From Protula sp. h YS-2021 (Eukaryota; Annelida; Polychaeta; Sabellida; Serpulidae): a stretch of DNA of 64,000 nucleotides. Shown piece after piece: positions 12,691-24,016 of this stretch; positions within the stretch are counted from its first letter, which is position 1; each line of letters starts with the position of its first letter. A program made the position numbers and the translations under genes. The notes beneath the pieces were generated by a model that saw only the letters and a list, made by a program, of their open reading frames with translations, searched no databases and was not told the origin of the DNA. Location: assembly GCA_949752745.1 (NCBI GenBank), contig OX457031.1, positions 44,952,269-45,016,268 on the forward strand, in the 5' to 3' direction.

Positions 12691-13342
12691 TTATGTGCTG
12701 GTTGAAAAAAGTGCCAGATGTTGAATGCTGCGTTTAAGATACTGTATATTGTATATACACTGTACTTTAGTGGTATTTCACGGTAACTTCCCAGTTGGAC
12801 TACGATTTTTATTTTTGCGTTCCCAGTTGGACTACGTCCCAGTTGGACGACGATTTTTTATTCCCAATTGACTACGATTTTTCAGCCTGGTTCAAGAAAC
12901 AACATAACGTTAATTTTACAAAGTATAGATGTATGTTACAAACTTCAGAAGTTATTTTAAAAGACCCCTTGATTTAATGTTCACCCACCTTTAATTTAAT
13001 TTCAAAGCTTTAATTGCCAATTGCAATTAGTAATTACAATGTAATTTTCAATACATTGGTTGCAATATATTATTTCTGACCAATCGATTCCTGAGAATAT
13101 TTTCGGCCAATCGCCTCAGGGGATAACGGGATCAATTTTATTTGCTCATTGGATCATCCCCAGAGTACAACATGTACTATAAAATACATTAAATTACAGT
13201 TCTAAACGTAAGGATATTTTTAGTCACACATTGTGTCAACGAAGGAAATAAAAAAATAATACACCCAAAATAATATAGCGGAATTATCGAAAAAATATAT
13301 ACAAAGAAATGTACAAACTAGAACCTCACTTCGCTAGCGAAA

Positions 13343-13836
13343 TGTTAAACACTTGACAAAAATTAAAACGCACAAAAACTTCCTTCAATGGGTTATTTCT
13401 TGAATAATATATTGCAAACAACACAGCTTGAATACGTCTTATAAGCCGAGTAGTGTTTGGTTTCTGTTGACTTAAGGTTTTATTAACTTATCTAGCATAC
13501 GCCGTGTATTTACGCAGTGAGAGCTCGCACAAAGCTCACTGAGCAACTGTGTGTGATGTGGGTTAAATGCCACGCATTTACTTGCAAAAATACACTCTTT
13601 TCACATGGCGTTTTGACAAAGAAAACGAAATCAAAGACGAAAATAAAGAGTGACATGCACATGTTCAGATCAAGCTCTTCATAAGTCCCAAGTTTCATGG
13701 TCGTAGTGCCCATAGTGTCAGAGAAGAAGAAGACACAAAAAATCGGAAAAAGTGTCAAGAAGAAAAAAAAAAGACGAATTTTGCTCGCACAAATTCATAT
13801 AACTCTTGCAAGCCAAAGGCTTGTCAAGTGTTAAAT
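13343..13836. repeat. Possible nested MITE with TTAA ends
   Basis: TTAAACACTTGACAA near 13343 is nearly the inverse of TTGTCAAGTGTTAA near 13822, about 490 bp apart, inside the MULE. TTAA at both ends recalls piggyBac-type target sites. The match is short, so chance is possible. Confidence 0.35.
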
Positions 13837-14069
13837 ATAGTTAAAGTACTCAAATTGATTAAAAAACAATTTAAGTTAAAAAAAATAAGTAATTACAGGT
13901 ATAAATAGGTAATTAAACTAATAGGTAATTAAATTAATAAAAAAAAGTAAATAATTTTAAAAAAGTAATTAAATTAATAAAAAAAAGAAGTGATTATTAA
14001 ATTAATAAAGAGTGTTTATAATTTGTGATTACAGGTGACACCATAGAACCATGAGGAAGAGAATGCTGA

Positions 14070-14862
14070 CATTACTGCACGAGCTGTGCAACAACAAATC
14101 GCCGACGAGTTTCGTGGCGACCCAACCAAACCGATTCGTCGCATTTATACCGACGTTATCACACATACCGATGCAGCTGACGAAACGCTCTGAGATATTA
14201 ACGTCGAGGGCGAGTGGGGGCGCACGCGGTCTGGCGATGAATTTCTTAGTCATCACGATAACGACTGGAGAAGCAAACTACAGAAACAAACCTGCGACGA
14301 TTTGCGCGATGTAAGACCGTCTTTATTGAAGGTACTTGCAAATCGTGCCCACAGCCACACTACCAGTTTATCAGTATTCATGGATTGCTGCATAGTCACG
14401 TGGTGCCATTCGCCATGTGTCTCAGAACCGGTAAAACGATCGGACATTACCGTGAGTGTTTAAATCACGTTCGTTCACAGAGTCTGACAAGTCACTGGGC
14501 GTCGTTTCATGCCAAATCGTATCATATGCGATTTTGATATCTGCAATTCAAACAGAGTTACCTCGCACTATGGTCCGCGCCTGTTACTTTCATTTCTGCC
14601 AAAGTTTGTGGCGAAATATACAGGACCTGGGCCTGGCTACCGCTTACAAAAGGTCACAGCGCCTAGCCAAGTGTTTGCGCAAATGTATGGCCCTTGGTTA
14701 TCTACCGCTTCCGCTAATTCCACGTTACTTTTGTCTGTGTTGGAATCTACGCAGCGAATCGTACGACGATACCCAGCTTTATCTGATTTCATTCGCTATA
14801 TACAGAATAACAAAAAATCTAAAGAACAACAAATATGGCGCTTTTACTGCAAAATAAAGTGA
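14070..14862 (+). pseudogene. MULE transposase remnant, frameshifted
   Basis: Plus-strand pieces in different frames follow the order of a MULE transposase. They are an N-terminal segment with ARAVQQQIADEF near 14076; QFISIHGLLHSHVVPFAM followed by GKTIGHYRECL from 14364; the catalytic-type segment IICDFDI near 14519; and then, in another frame, SAIQTELP, ACYFHFCQSLWRNIQDLGL and LGYLPLPLIPRYF. The Y-FHF-Q-W segment and the preceding DFD match the MULE domain as I remember it. Frameshifts separate the pieces and an in-frame stop follows ADETL, so it is not functional. Assignment rests on motif order, without a search. Confidence 0.75.
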
Positions 14863-15247
14863 ATTTTAGTCGTAGGTTTCATATGTCGATTTTTAGAAAT
14901 AAAACGAATAAAGTATATAATTTTGTTTTAACAAAAGTTGGAATAAAAATTATAACCTAAGTGGAAATAAAAAATCGTAGTCCAACTGGGACGTAGTCCC
15001 ACTGGGAACGTGAAATTGTAGACCAACTGGGACGTAGTCCCACTGGGAACGTGAAATTGTAGACCAACTGGGACGTAGTCCAAGTGGGAAGTAATCGTAC
15101 GAAACTCGCAGAAACTATCGTCTGACAGAATCTCGGTCACACCAATTTTTAGCAGCCAACATTTTGACAAGTTTTGACGGTATCACAATTTAGTTGTAAC
15201 ATTGTACTACAGCACATATTCACAAGATTTTCAAATCACGGAAACAC

Positions 15248-15388
15248 ATGAAAAAGTCTGAATTCAAGTCGAGAAAAGGCGCATACGGTAAACGCAAACT
15301 GGTGATACGGAACGAGCCCTACCAAAGATGTCAGCTGGCTAATAAACGCGCCAAGAGAACGTGGACGCGCGGAAGAAACTCCGCCTGA
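15248..15388 (+). CDS. Small basic ORF of unknown nature
   Basis: ATG-initiated frame of 46 codons, very rich in Lys/Arg (begins MKKSEFKSRKGAYGKRK and ends WTRGRNSA). It lies just past the right edge of the MULE. I recognise no family. It may be a remnant of a mobile element or a chance frame, and its coding status is unproven. Confidence 0.2.
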   Translation: MKKSEFKSRKGAYGKRKLVIRNEPYQRCQLANKRAKRTWTRGRNSA

Positions 15389-15448
15389 AGCGTCAAGACA
15401 AGCCTCTGTTTAAACTCTACAGTTTCTGGCAAAATCAATTCTAATTTG

Positions 15449-15525
15449 GTGACGGTTAGCTCAGTCGGTAGAGCGTTGGTCCTGTAATCCCAAGGTCCCT
15501 GGTTCGAAACTGGCCAGGAGTGGAG
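15449..15525 (+). repeat. tRNA-derived SINE head
   Basis: Contains an A box (TAGCTCAGTCGGTAGAGC) and a B box (GGTTCGAAAC) at tRNA-like spacing, with a TGT triplet where a Thr anticodon would fall. The anticodon stem pairs poorly and no acceptor stem closes around it. The sequence continues into a non-tRNA body (GAGTGGAGAGCAGGGGATTG). It is therefore better called a SINE head or tRNA pseudogene than a working tRNA gene. Confidence 0.65.
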
Positions 15526-18500
15526 AGCAGGGGATTGGCTTTCGCTCAAGTTGCCTCAGCTAAACGACTGCACGAGATTATTAACCACCACGGAATTCAA
15601 AATTAGCACCAATGAGTCTTCTGGCCATCCCTTTAAAAAAATTCTAATTTAAAGCACGACTACCCCTAAACTACTGACAGCAGAAACACGCGAGAATCAT
15701 GTCAGCCGCGCTTTCCGCAAACAGTTGAGAATGAAAAGCATTAAACTGCCTCAAATTCCTCAGATGATCTATAGGTTACATCTAGTCCTGTGCAATTTAA
15801 GCAAATTGTTTGCGCAGTTTTGCGAGACGTCCGCATTTTTTTCCGGTATACAGATTAAAAGATGCGCAATTTTTCGAAATAATTATCAATGGAATGTGGA
15901 GATTTTCCAAACTCTGCGCGAAGGCTGAATATACGTAGATATCTTACCGTGTTAACCCCTAAAAAAATATACTGTTTGTTAACCCCTAAAATATAGGTTT
16001 TAACAGTTATTGTATAAGATCGGACTGCGGTAAACAACGGAGGAGTAGAGACAATATAAAGCAACCAGCAATCACCTTGGGCTAAAAAAAAGAACTCACC
16101 CCTCGTGACAACAAAGTGAATTTGCGTTGCTGCGATCGCCTCTGAAATAAGCAATCTTTCGCTACGTTCACACAACACACCAAACATCTCAAGTGTCCCA
16201 GAAAATTGATAAAACCCTGACTTTATGGAGCACAGTTTGTGCTTTTAGAACCGAATGGCAGAAACGGTGAAACAATGTAATTTAAAATTCTTTTCAAATG
16301 TCCGGCTTAGTCTAAAAAATCTCCTTCATAGTGTGGCATTGTACTTGAAAAAAGAAAAGAAAACAATTTACCGCGGAAAGCAAAATAAGTTGCATTTGGC
16401 ATCTTGACACCCCATCCCCCCCCCCCCTCCTTCCCCCCTCCCCCTTAATATCCCGCAGAGTGGAAGTACGGAAGTGTCACAGTGAAAAGAAGAAAATAAT
16501 TACAGCGATACGCAGACAGCAAAGTGTGATAAAGGCGGAGAGTGGTATTACTGTTATTCAGTTTTTTTCCAAATATAGACCATCGTAATGCCTTGATAGC
16601 GTTTATGACGCAGGGGTTCCCTGGGCCTCGCCACACCTTACGCATTTCACACCACGTGCCCAGCATGGTAGTTTTTGTTTTTTTTTCTCAGTTTCTACCT
16701 CCACCCCTTCCCAGCCCCCTTCCCCACCAGTTTGCCTGGAGCAGGGGATTACAGAAAGCGGGTCTGCCCACTTGGTGATACTTATAAAATTGTTTAGATT
16801 GTTTCGACCATATGTGGTAAACACGGGGTTTGCTTTATTCTATTATATGCCACTCTATGTATGGTACAACCACATACTAGCCACGTGCTGAGGTTCAATG
16901 CTAACATGTGGTCACAATATGCTCATCAAGTGCTTGGACACGTGATCAATATACTGAAGTTGCTTCCAGACAGCAAACACATATACTAACCATAAGGCTG
17001 CTTTACGGCATTAATAAGGTACAAACGCAAGGCAAATATATCTTTTGGTCAATTCGATTTACACACAAGGTAACAGTGAACTTAAAATTTAATGTCAATG
17101 CTATATTTGGTGGAACCGTTGTTGTAAAGCAGATAACCTCTACAGAGAGCTATTTGTTATGCAAACAATCGAAAGAACCACCATAGAGGTTGGCTGTTGC
17201 GCACAAACGTTGGCAGAATACGAACTTGACATTTGTTCACAAAATGACCAAGTGCTCAGCGAAGACTGAACAACTCTGCAGTGCTGCAATGATGATATCC
17301 ATGGACCAAACAAGAAAGACTCTTATCTGTCCCTAAACTGAGAGTTGGAATCGTCTAAAAGCCCATATTTCCTTCACAAAATTTAACTGAATGTCCGCGG
17401 ACATTGTACCCAGCTTATACCTCATACTACCGGTCCACCTGGAAATCAATTGTTTCCAAAATCGTAGTTTCCTGATCGTGTTTTTAAGGGAAACACCTAC
17501 ACCATAATGTGAGCACTGGTTTCTACCACGTGTGAATGTTTGTTATATTCTAAGGCCGTCTTACTGCTCTCAGTTCCTTCGTGCGACACCAGGAGATATT
17601 CGTCCGTAAAATTTACAATCACGCTAGGTTGCCAAATTTTTCAAAACCCTAAAATACAAGGCAACCATATGTGGCCATTTTTGTACGCACGCACGGTGAT
17701 AGCACACAAAACATTAGGCACCCCCTGCCCCACCAGCCCCCCCCCCCCACCCCCCTCTCCCCCCAGTCACCTAATCGAAGACATGTAATTATTGGCAGGC
17801 TGTATGTCAACTGAGGACGTTTCGTGTTTTTTTCCTGTTCTCAGAAGAGAATGTGTAACATGCCATTATTTTAAACTGCAAAACCTACAAATATACCATG
17901 TAACTGAATTTTTAAGAAACCCAGTCACGGAAACACTCAATAAGTATCCTTCATAACAGAAATCAGAATGCGCATTTCAATTCAATAAAATAAATGTAAT
18001 AATAACAAGATAATGACGCAGTCCATGTTTATGTCCCTTGAATAACTACCAGTTTCACGGCACCGTAATAACATTTCAGTTTGGGATTTGTATGTAGGCC
18101 TGAATAACGGTCTCGTAGCTGCCGTCATGTGATTCGCCAGAGTAAGCAGAAGGGGTGGGGGTGGGGGGGGGGGGGAGTGCAAGTACAAACAATGAGCCAT
18201 TTCCGTTAAATTGCCGCAAATGAAGTCGCTTGAGTTTGTCCATTCCTCTCAGTTATTCATAAGCAATGTTTTATCAGGGACGCCTTGTAGGAGTAAAAAT
18301 TAGAAATATTAATTGCTGGTAATTGCTTAATTGTTGCATATATTCGTTAATTCTTTCCACTTGGAATGGACCAAAATCACACCCTGCACGATTTCAAGTG
18401 GGAAAAGGACTTCTCCATGGGAAAATAAACGAGTATCTACTGCCATTTCTCCACAACCCCGGATGCTTCCCCAGCAAAAAGAAGAAGCCCATCGTGTTCT

Positions 18501-18540
18501 ATGCACAAACCTAAACCACGGCTGTTGTTTATTTGCATTT
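15526..18540. other. Non-coding stretch with short homopolymer tracts
   Basis: No exon, RNA gene or repeat family was recognised. It contains C-rich or G-rich runs near 16410-16440, 17737-17760 and 18150-18178. A possible minus-strand mini-exon (about 16097-16139, between a TTATTTCAG and a GTGAGT) has no recognisable similarity and is not annotated. Confidence 0.4.
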
Positions 18541-18549
18541 AAGTGCCTG

Positions 18550-18655
18550 GTACGACTACATATATCACTACGCACTACACATATCACTGCGCACTACACA
18601 TATCACTGCGCACTACACATATCACTGCGCGCTACACATATCACTGCACGCGTGG
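18550..18655. repeat. 19-bp minisatellite
   Basis: Six copies of ATATCACTGCGCACTACAC. Confidence 0.9.
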
Positions 18656-18689
18656 TGAAGACTGTGTACACAGTGGCCGAACACTTCAT

Positions 18690-19015
18690 GGCCCAGCTCT
18701 TTTCCACACCACATGGGCACACAGGATCCGCACCATTTTCCACACCACACGGGTATGCATGGTACACACCATTTTACAACCACATGGTCACCTAGAGTGC
18801 GCACAATTTTCCGCACCACACGGGTGCGCACCATTTTTTTTGCACCACACAGGCACGCAGGGTACGCACCATTTTCCGCACCACACGGGTGCACACCATT
18901 TCCTGCACCACACAGGCACGCAGGGTACGCACCATTTTCCGCACCACACGGGTGCACACCATTTCCTGCACCATACGGTCACGCAGGATACGCACCATTT
19001 TCCGCACCACATGCC
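18690..19015. repeat. GC-rich minisatellite
   Basis: Imperfect units built from CGCACCATTTTCCGCACCAC, ACGGGTGC and CACACAGGCACGCAGGGTA, about 60-66 bp in the most regular part (18850-19000). Open frames on both strands are repeat artefacts. Confidence 0.85.
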
Positions 19016-19904
19016 CCTTTGCCTATAGAAATGATTGCGTGACTCTAGAACTGGCTTACACACAGCACAGCACTGACTGCTTCGTGGCAAATTTTTACAA
19101 GAAACACGAAACTGATTCATTCTCAGCCATAAAATCTCGACGCAATAAACGGTCGAATAGGTATAATGTAATTTCAAGTTTTTAAGGGTTTGCGAACTAC
19201 CTATCAACGCAGCTGCAAACTGAGACTTCCATCAAGAACGTGTGAAGCAAAGTTTCATGGTGCTATTGAAAAAAAAACGCTCTTTTTTCACAACGCCGTT
19301 AAATCTCCTCGGCCTGGCGTGGTGTTTAAAAGCGCAGCTCCACCCCCCCCTCCACCCCCCTCCCCTCGACACACTCTCCACTCCCCAAGTCACTCACATC
19401 TCTATTGGCTCCTTTCTGTCGTATGATTCGCATTTAAACGTAGATAAATTCGCAAGTTCATTTAGTTTTTTTTTTCTTCTTTTACTTTTGTGCTCGTGAG
19501 CACGAAAATTACCACACACGCCACAAAACTCAATCACTGGCGTCAGTCTCTTTGGGGCGTGTAATTTTCTACGCAGCGTTTATTTTTAGACTCATAGAAA
19601 ATGAAATTGCAAATGTAAGAAAATTCAATCTCTCGCTTACGATTATAAAAATGTTCACAATGCCGTCGCTTTAAGTCAAGGTCTCACTCCAAGGCTATCA
19701 ATAGCGTGGAGGAGTGACAGAAATGCCTGACAGGTCAATATCGTGTTTCTTTAAATAGCAACTCCCCAAGTCCACTTCACAAACCTGTGCAATTATCGAA
19801 ATAAAGGTGCTTCAAGGGCTCGATGCCACAGCAGAGGATTCGATAGTCGTACAACTTGACATTTGCTAACAACTGTCTTGGATACTTGCATCAACAAAAC
19901 TGAT

Positions 19905-19905
<1 letters not shown>
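19016..19905. other. Non-coding stretch, nothing recognised
   Basis: No exon or repeat family recognised. A C-rich run sits at 19340-19380. Confidence 0.4.

Positions 19906-19992
<87 letters not shown>
19906..19992. repeat. (TA)n microsatellite
   Basis: Uninterrupted TA dinucleotides over about 87 bp. Confidence 0.97.
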
Positions 19993-19994
<2 letters not shown>

Positions 19995-21011
19995 GTTACT
20001 GCAAAGCACGAATGTTTTGCACGGCATCGGATAATCGACTTCTCGGAGCTTCACTACTTCTATTACTGGGCAGGTTTTCAGGGCGGCACTGTGCTGTGCG
20101 CGCTATAAACCGCTAAGTGCGTAGCGAATGAACTTAAGTGTAGAGAGTGCAAACACTCCTGCCAAACAGAACAAAACAAAACGAAAAAAAAAACTTCAAA
20201 AGCGCTCCATTTTCCAGTTACTGCAACAGCATTCTGTTGCCTCAAACTGTGACTATCACAGAAACGACAATCCTGATTCCAATCGGGATCCCAGCCACGG
20301 ATCGCCGCAGCACCGATTTCACACTGCGAACTTAACATACTTATAGAACACACCATTGTCGTATTCGTGACAAGACCCGATCCCACACCCTCTGTTGATC
20401 TCTCACATATACTGTGATGTCTCACAATCTCTTTGGGAAACAGAATTTTGATATATTTAAAGAGTAAGAATGGCCCATCTTTTTGTCCAATCTCGGCATC
20501 ATTTCTCGATTAATTGGCAGGTAGTTGCGCGGAGAAATCATGGCCATTTCACTGCAAGTGTTCTCCGAAACAAATGTCAAGGCGCCTTCTGTTGGCCTTG
20601 AGCTTTTGTCCTCTCTTCTTTCTTTCCTTCTTACTTTGTTTTAAGCAAATACACTGCCATATATTTATCTTATTTCAAATGACCGACAGATATCAATGTT
20701 ATCTATATTACTCAATGAGATTACCAGAAGCCTCGTTTCTTACGGTATAGCAATTCCTTTGGACGCAACAAAATACAGATTGTATAAGCTTTTTCTCTCT
20801 CTTTTTCTAGATTGTGTGGAACATTTTTGTGGCGGTTTTTTTTCGCAAACGGTTCTTCCAGAAAATAAGTTTCTGGCGGAAACATTCTACTTCCACATCA
20901 GTTCACCCAAAACAAAATTCAGTGAATGGCTATGGCTAAGATATACAATACTCGTGCATTTGACTATCAACGCTGGGCTAAAACAAACTACAGCAGTGTG
21001 CAGAGCCCACA
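19993..21011. other. Non-coding stretch, nothing recognised
   Basis: No exon, RNA gene or repeat family was recognised on either strand. Confidence 0.4.
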
Positions 21012-21435
21012 TATTCCCCACAGCCACCCCCCCCCCCCCCCGCATCAGTTAAACACGGAAATCAATAGTCAACCAAGAGCTGAAATTTTCCAAGTCCAGT
21101 TGGTCCATTTTCCTTGGACGAACCTGGCTCATTTACAATACCGATCTGTGTTTGTTCCCATAGAAGCTACATACCAAGTTTCATTAAAATCCTTGCAGCA
21201 GTTTTTAAGTTATCGTGTTAACAAGCTCATACAATAGTCAATCAAGAGCTGAAATTTCCCAAGTCCAGTTGGAGCATTTTCCTTGGACGAACGTGGCCAA
21301 TTTATAATACCGATCTGTGTTTGTTTCCACAGAAGCTACATACCAAGTTTCATTAAAATCCTTGCAGCAGTTTTTAAGACAGACCGACAGACCGACACAT
21401 GGTCGATCGCATACATTCCTCCCCTGTGGGGAATA
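21012..21435. mobile_element. Internally repeated element with inverted ends (family A, copy 2)
   Basis: Begins TATTCCCCACAG with a C-run, contains two internal units with ACAATACCGATCTGTGTTTG and CAAGTTTCATTAAAATCC, then an AGACAGACCGACAGACCGAC tract, and ends CTGTGGGGAATA. It has the same architecture as 2984-3899 with fewer internal units. Confidence 0.7.
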
Positions 21436-22590
21436 AAAAATATACTTCGTAAATACTTCATAAGTTAAGGGAAACAGAGCATTGGGTGTCCCCGTTAGTT
21501 CGGTGCCCTGTCCTGACATGACGTTATCAGCTTGAGCGCAAAAGTGTTCTTACCTACGGAAATCAACTACAGAAACGAATCTAGAAACAGTTAAAAATCA
21601 TCAGAAAGTCTTTTTTTAAATTGAAAATCAGGTTAAAATTAAACTCAAGAATTTTCTAAAAAAAAGAAAGACAGAAAGCACAGTGGTTTCTTTAAATATT
21701 CGTCGCGTCCTGATTATCGCAAAAGGTTTTCTTTTGCTACTCAACAAAAATAAACAATTAAAACTGGCGATAATAAGAACACATAGGCCACGACCAGAGT
21801 GCACCCATGCAATTACAGCAGACAAAAAGAGAAAAAATAAAAACATAAAAATAAAATCAAAACAGAAACTTTGTTCAAAACAGGGAAATGTAGTCAGACT
21901 TTTACTGCCAAGAGAATGCGGAACAGACCGCACAATCTTGAAACCTTCAGCTGACCATCAACCTCAGCTCAGCCCATAGAAATAGATCTGAGGCAACGTA
22001 ATGCATTCTTATCACGCATGGATCCCGATCCGGGTTATGAACGGTCAAACTTTGGTACTGTGGACTGGATATAGGTCTGATCTAATTGCTCCCTGCCGTC
22101 GGATAACAGCAGACGATGAAAGCTCGATCACATGATCTCTCATTTTTATCATAGTTTTCGGGTTAAGTTACGCTGCAGTTCTAAGACGCACCCATACCGG
22201 TAAGGTAAAAGAAAGCAATGTTTTCTTTAATTCTACCTCGCACTCGTGCAAGACTGCCGCCAGTAGCATTGTCGTGGTAGCACAGACGGAAAAAGCAGAC
22301 AGTACACAAAGTTTGAAGTGGAGAAACAGGACCCCTCGTTATCTGGCGAAAATATACCGAAATATAGCGGCCAGTGCAAACAAAACATAAGAGCACAGGC
22401 TTATATCACACTACTTCAATCGACACCTATATAGTTTCTTGTTTTTTAAACAAAACAACTGTCTCCCCCACTACAGCCATGAATTCTCAATAAGCATTTT
22501 CCTTTTTTGTTACTACTGCAATATAGGTTTCATTTCTGCAAACATAACCACAATTCATTGTCAAAAATCCGAAAATAAACAGAACTAGAT
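21436..22590. other. Non-coding stretch, nothing recognised
   Basis: No exon with recognisable similarity on either strand. Confidence 0.4.
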
Positions 22591-22800
22591 GGTGGTCAAT
22601 AAAGCAGATCTTACTGCATGTCTTCTTATCCGAGTCTGGAAGGTGGCCACTAAAAGGGATTTTACTGTACGTTCTTTGTATAGGGCCTGGAGTTACGGTC
22701 ACCACAGCAGTTTTACTGTACGTTACATTTTTATCCCGGTCTGGAAGCTGGTCAAGACAGGCAGGTTTTACCGTACGTCTTTTTATTACCATCACCATTT
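22591..22800. repeat. Tandem repeat of about 52 bp, 3-4 copies
   Basis: Degenerate units with CTGGAAGGTGGCCACTAAAA and TTTTACTGTACGT; the CTGGA word recurs at 22636, 22687 and 22741. Confidence 0.7.
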
Positions 22801-23575
22801 TGCTACTTCATTGGTGATTTTTTTTTTGTTTTTGCTAACCGTCATCCCCAACCCTCCCCCAGCCATTTAATAAAGGTAACGACTCTTAACGCAACCCTAA
22901 GCCTTTCACTCAAGGTAACGGTAACAGTGTGTACTCTAAGTCAGTTATAGCCATGATATAGTACCTTGTCTCCGTGCATTCCCATCAGCCAAAACGCGCT
23001 AATCCTAATCACAACCGCGAATTCTTAATTATGGTCTCATGCCAACCCCAACAACCCCATTACAAACTAGATTCTCCTGACTTTTTCCTGACCACCGGTG
23101 AGTCTAGGACTTTACCCGTGGGCACTTAACCGCATGGATTTTACCCCGACCCTCTGAATTTACCCGCGGTAAGACATTACCCGCGGATGACATAAACGCT
23201 CTGCGGATTGCACCCGCATCATCCATCACTTTTTTTTTGACTGTGGCAGCCTCGCTAACCGGTAAAAAATATGGGGAAAAGATTGAAAGAAGAATAGCGA
23301 AAATATTAAATGACGGTCAAGTGCCCGACGGAACAAAAATGTACTCGTAAAGAATACTGCACTTATATACACACAAAGTATTCCAGGACTCACCACGACT
23401 TTTTGAGACAAATTTCCAGGATTTTCCTACAAAACTGCAGGACTTTCCTGGCCCACCGGAACCCTTTTTATAGATTATTATAGTCGTCAGCCGGATACAG
23501 AACAGCGCACCTCTCAGCCGCATGGTACGGTGCCACTGGCAAGGAATGCTACACTAACCCTGCACACGATTCTCT
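22801..23575. other. Non-coding stretch, nothing recognised
   Basis: No exon or repeat family recognised. A short run of TTTACCCGCGG-like words occurs near 23110-23215. Confidence 0.4.
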
Positions 23576-23579
23576 CCCC

Positions 23580-23800
23580 GATAACACGTGCCTCGCCCGT
23601 GCTAACACGTGCCCTCCGATATCTTGCTGGAAATCACCGCCCGTGCTGACACGTGCCATACCATGTCCTGCTAGAAATTATCGCCCGTGCTAACACGTGC
23701 CCTACGATGTCCTGCTGGAAATCCCCCCCTCCCCCCCCCCACAGGCTAACACGTGTCCTCCCATATCTGCTGGAAATCACCGCCCATGTTAGAATCGGCT
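23580..23800. repeat. Minisatellite of about 50 bp, 4 copies
   Basis: Degenerate copies of GCTAACACGTGCCCTACGAT followed by GTCCTGCTGGAAATC. It lies about 130 bp downstream of the MLH1 exon 8 donor, in intron 8. Confidence 0.8.
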
Positions 23801-23927
23801 GGAGTTTGTGGTTCCACCACATGAAACTACGACACCAACACCGTTAATGGTGATTCTGCAGGACAGGCAGCGACGCCCCAACGCTCGACTGGTGGGCAAT
23901 GATAGGGTGTAGGGGGAGGACACTCAC

Positions 23928-24016
23928 CTGGCTATGGCTGGGCCGTACACCGTGCGTATGTTGTCTACTTGGGTTGAGTTCGGCGGAGTTCTCACATCTC
24001 CTACACTTTCTCCATG
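23928..24016 (-). CDS. MLH1: MLH1 exon 8
   Basis: 89 nt between acceptor TTCTTCAG and donor GTGAGT. It encodes [19 protein letters not shown] followed by [10 protein letters not shown], with the Arg codon split after AG. This is the segment before the MLH1 inter-subdomain region (family pattern: VADVRT, VDNIRSIFG). Length and phase equal those of vertebrate exon 8. Confidence 0.94.

Larger units (their letters stand above)
12785..15093. mobile_element. Degenerate Mutator-like (MULE) DNA transposon
   Basis: Left edge ACTTCCCAGTTGGACTACG and right edge CGTAGTCCAAGTGGGAAGT are inverted. Both ends contain several subterminal copies of CCCAGTTGGACTACG, inverted at the right end. Between them lie remnants of a MULE-family transposase on the plus strand. 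No convincing 9-bp target duplication was seen at the edges I chose, so the borders are approximate. Confidence 0.7.

Noticed and set aside
15449..15525. tRNA-Thr gene
   Set aside because: A and B boxes are good, but the anticodon stem is mispaired and no acceptor stem closes; fits a SINE head.
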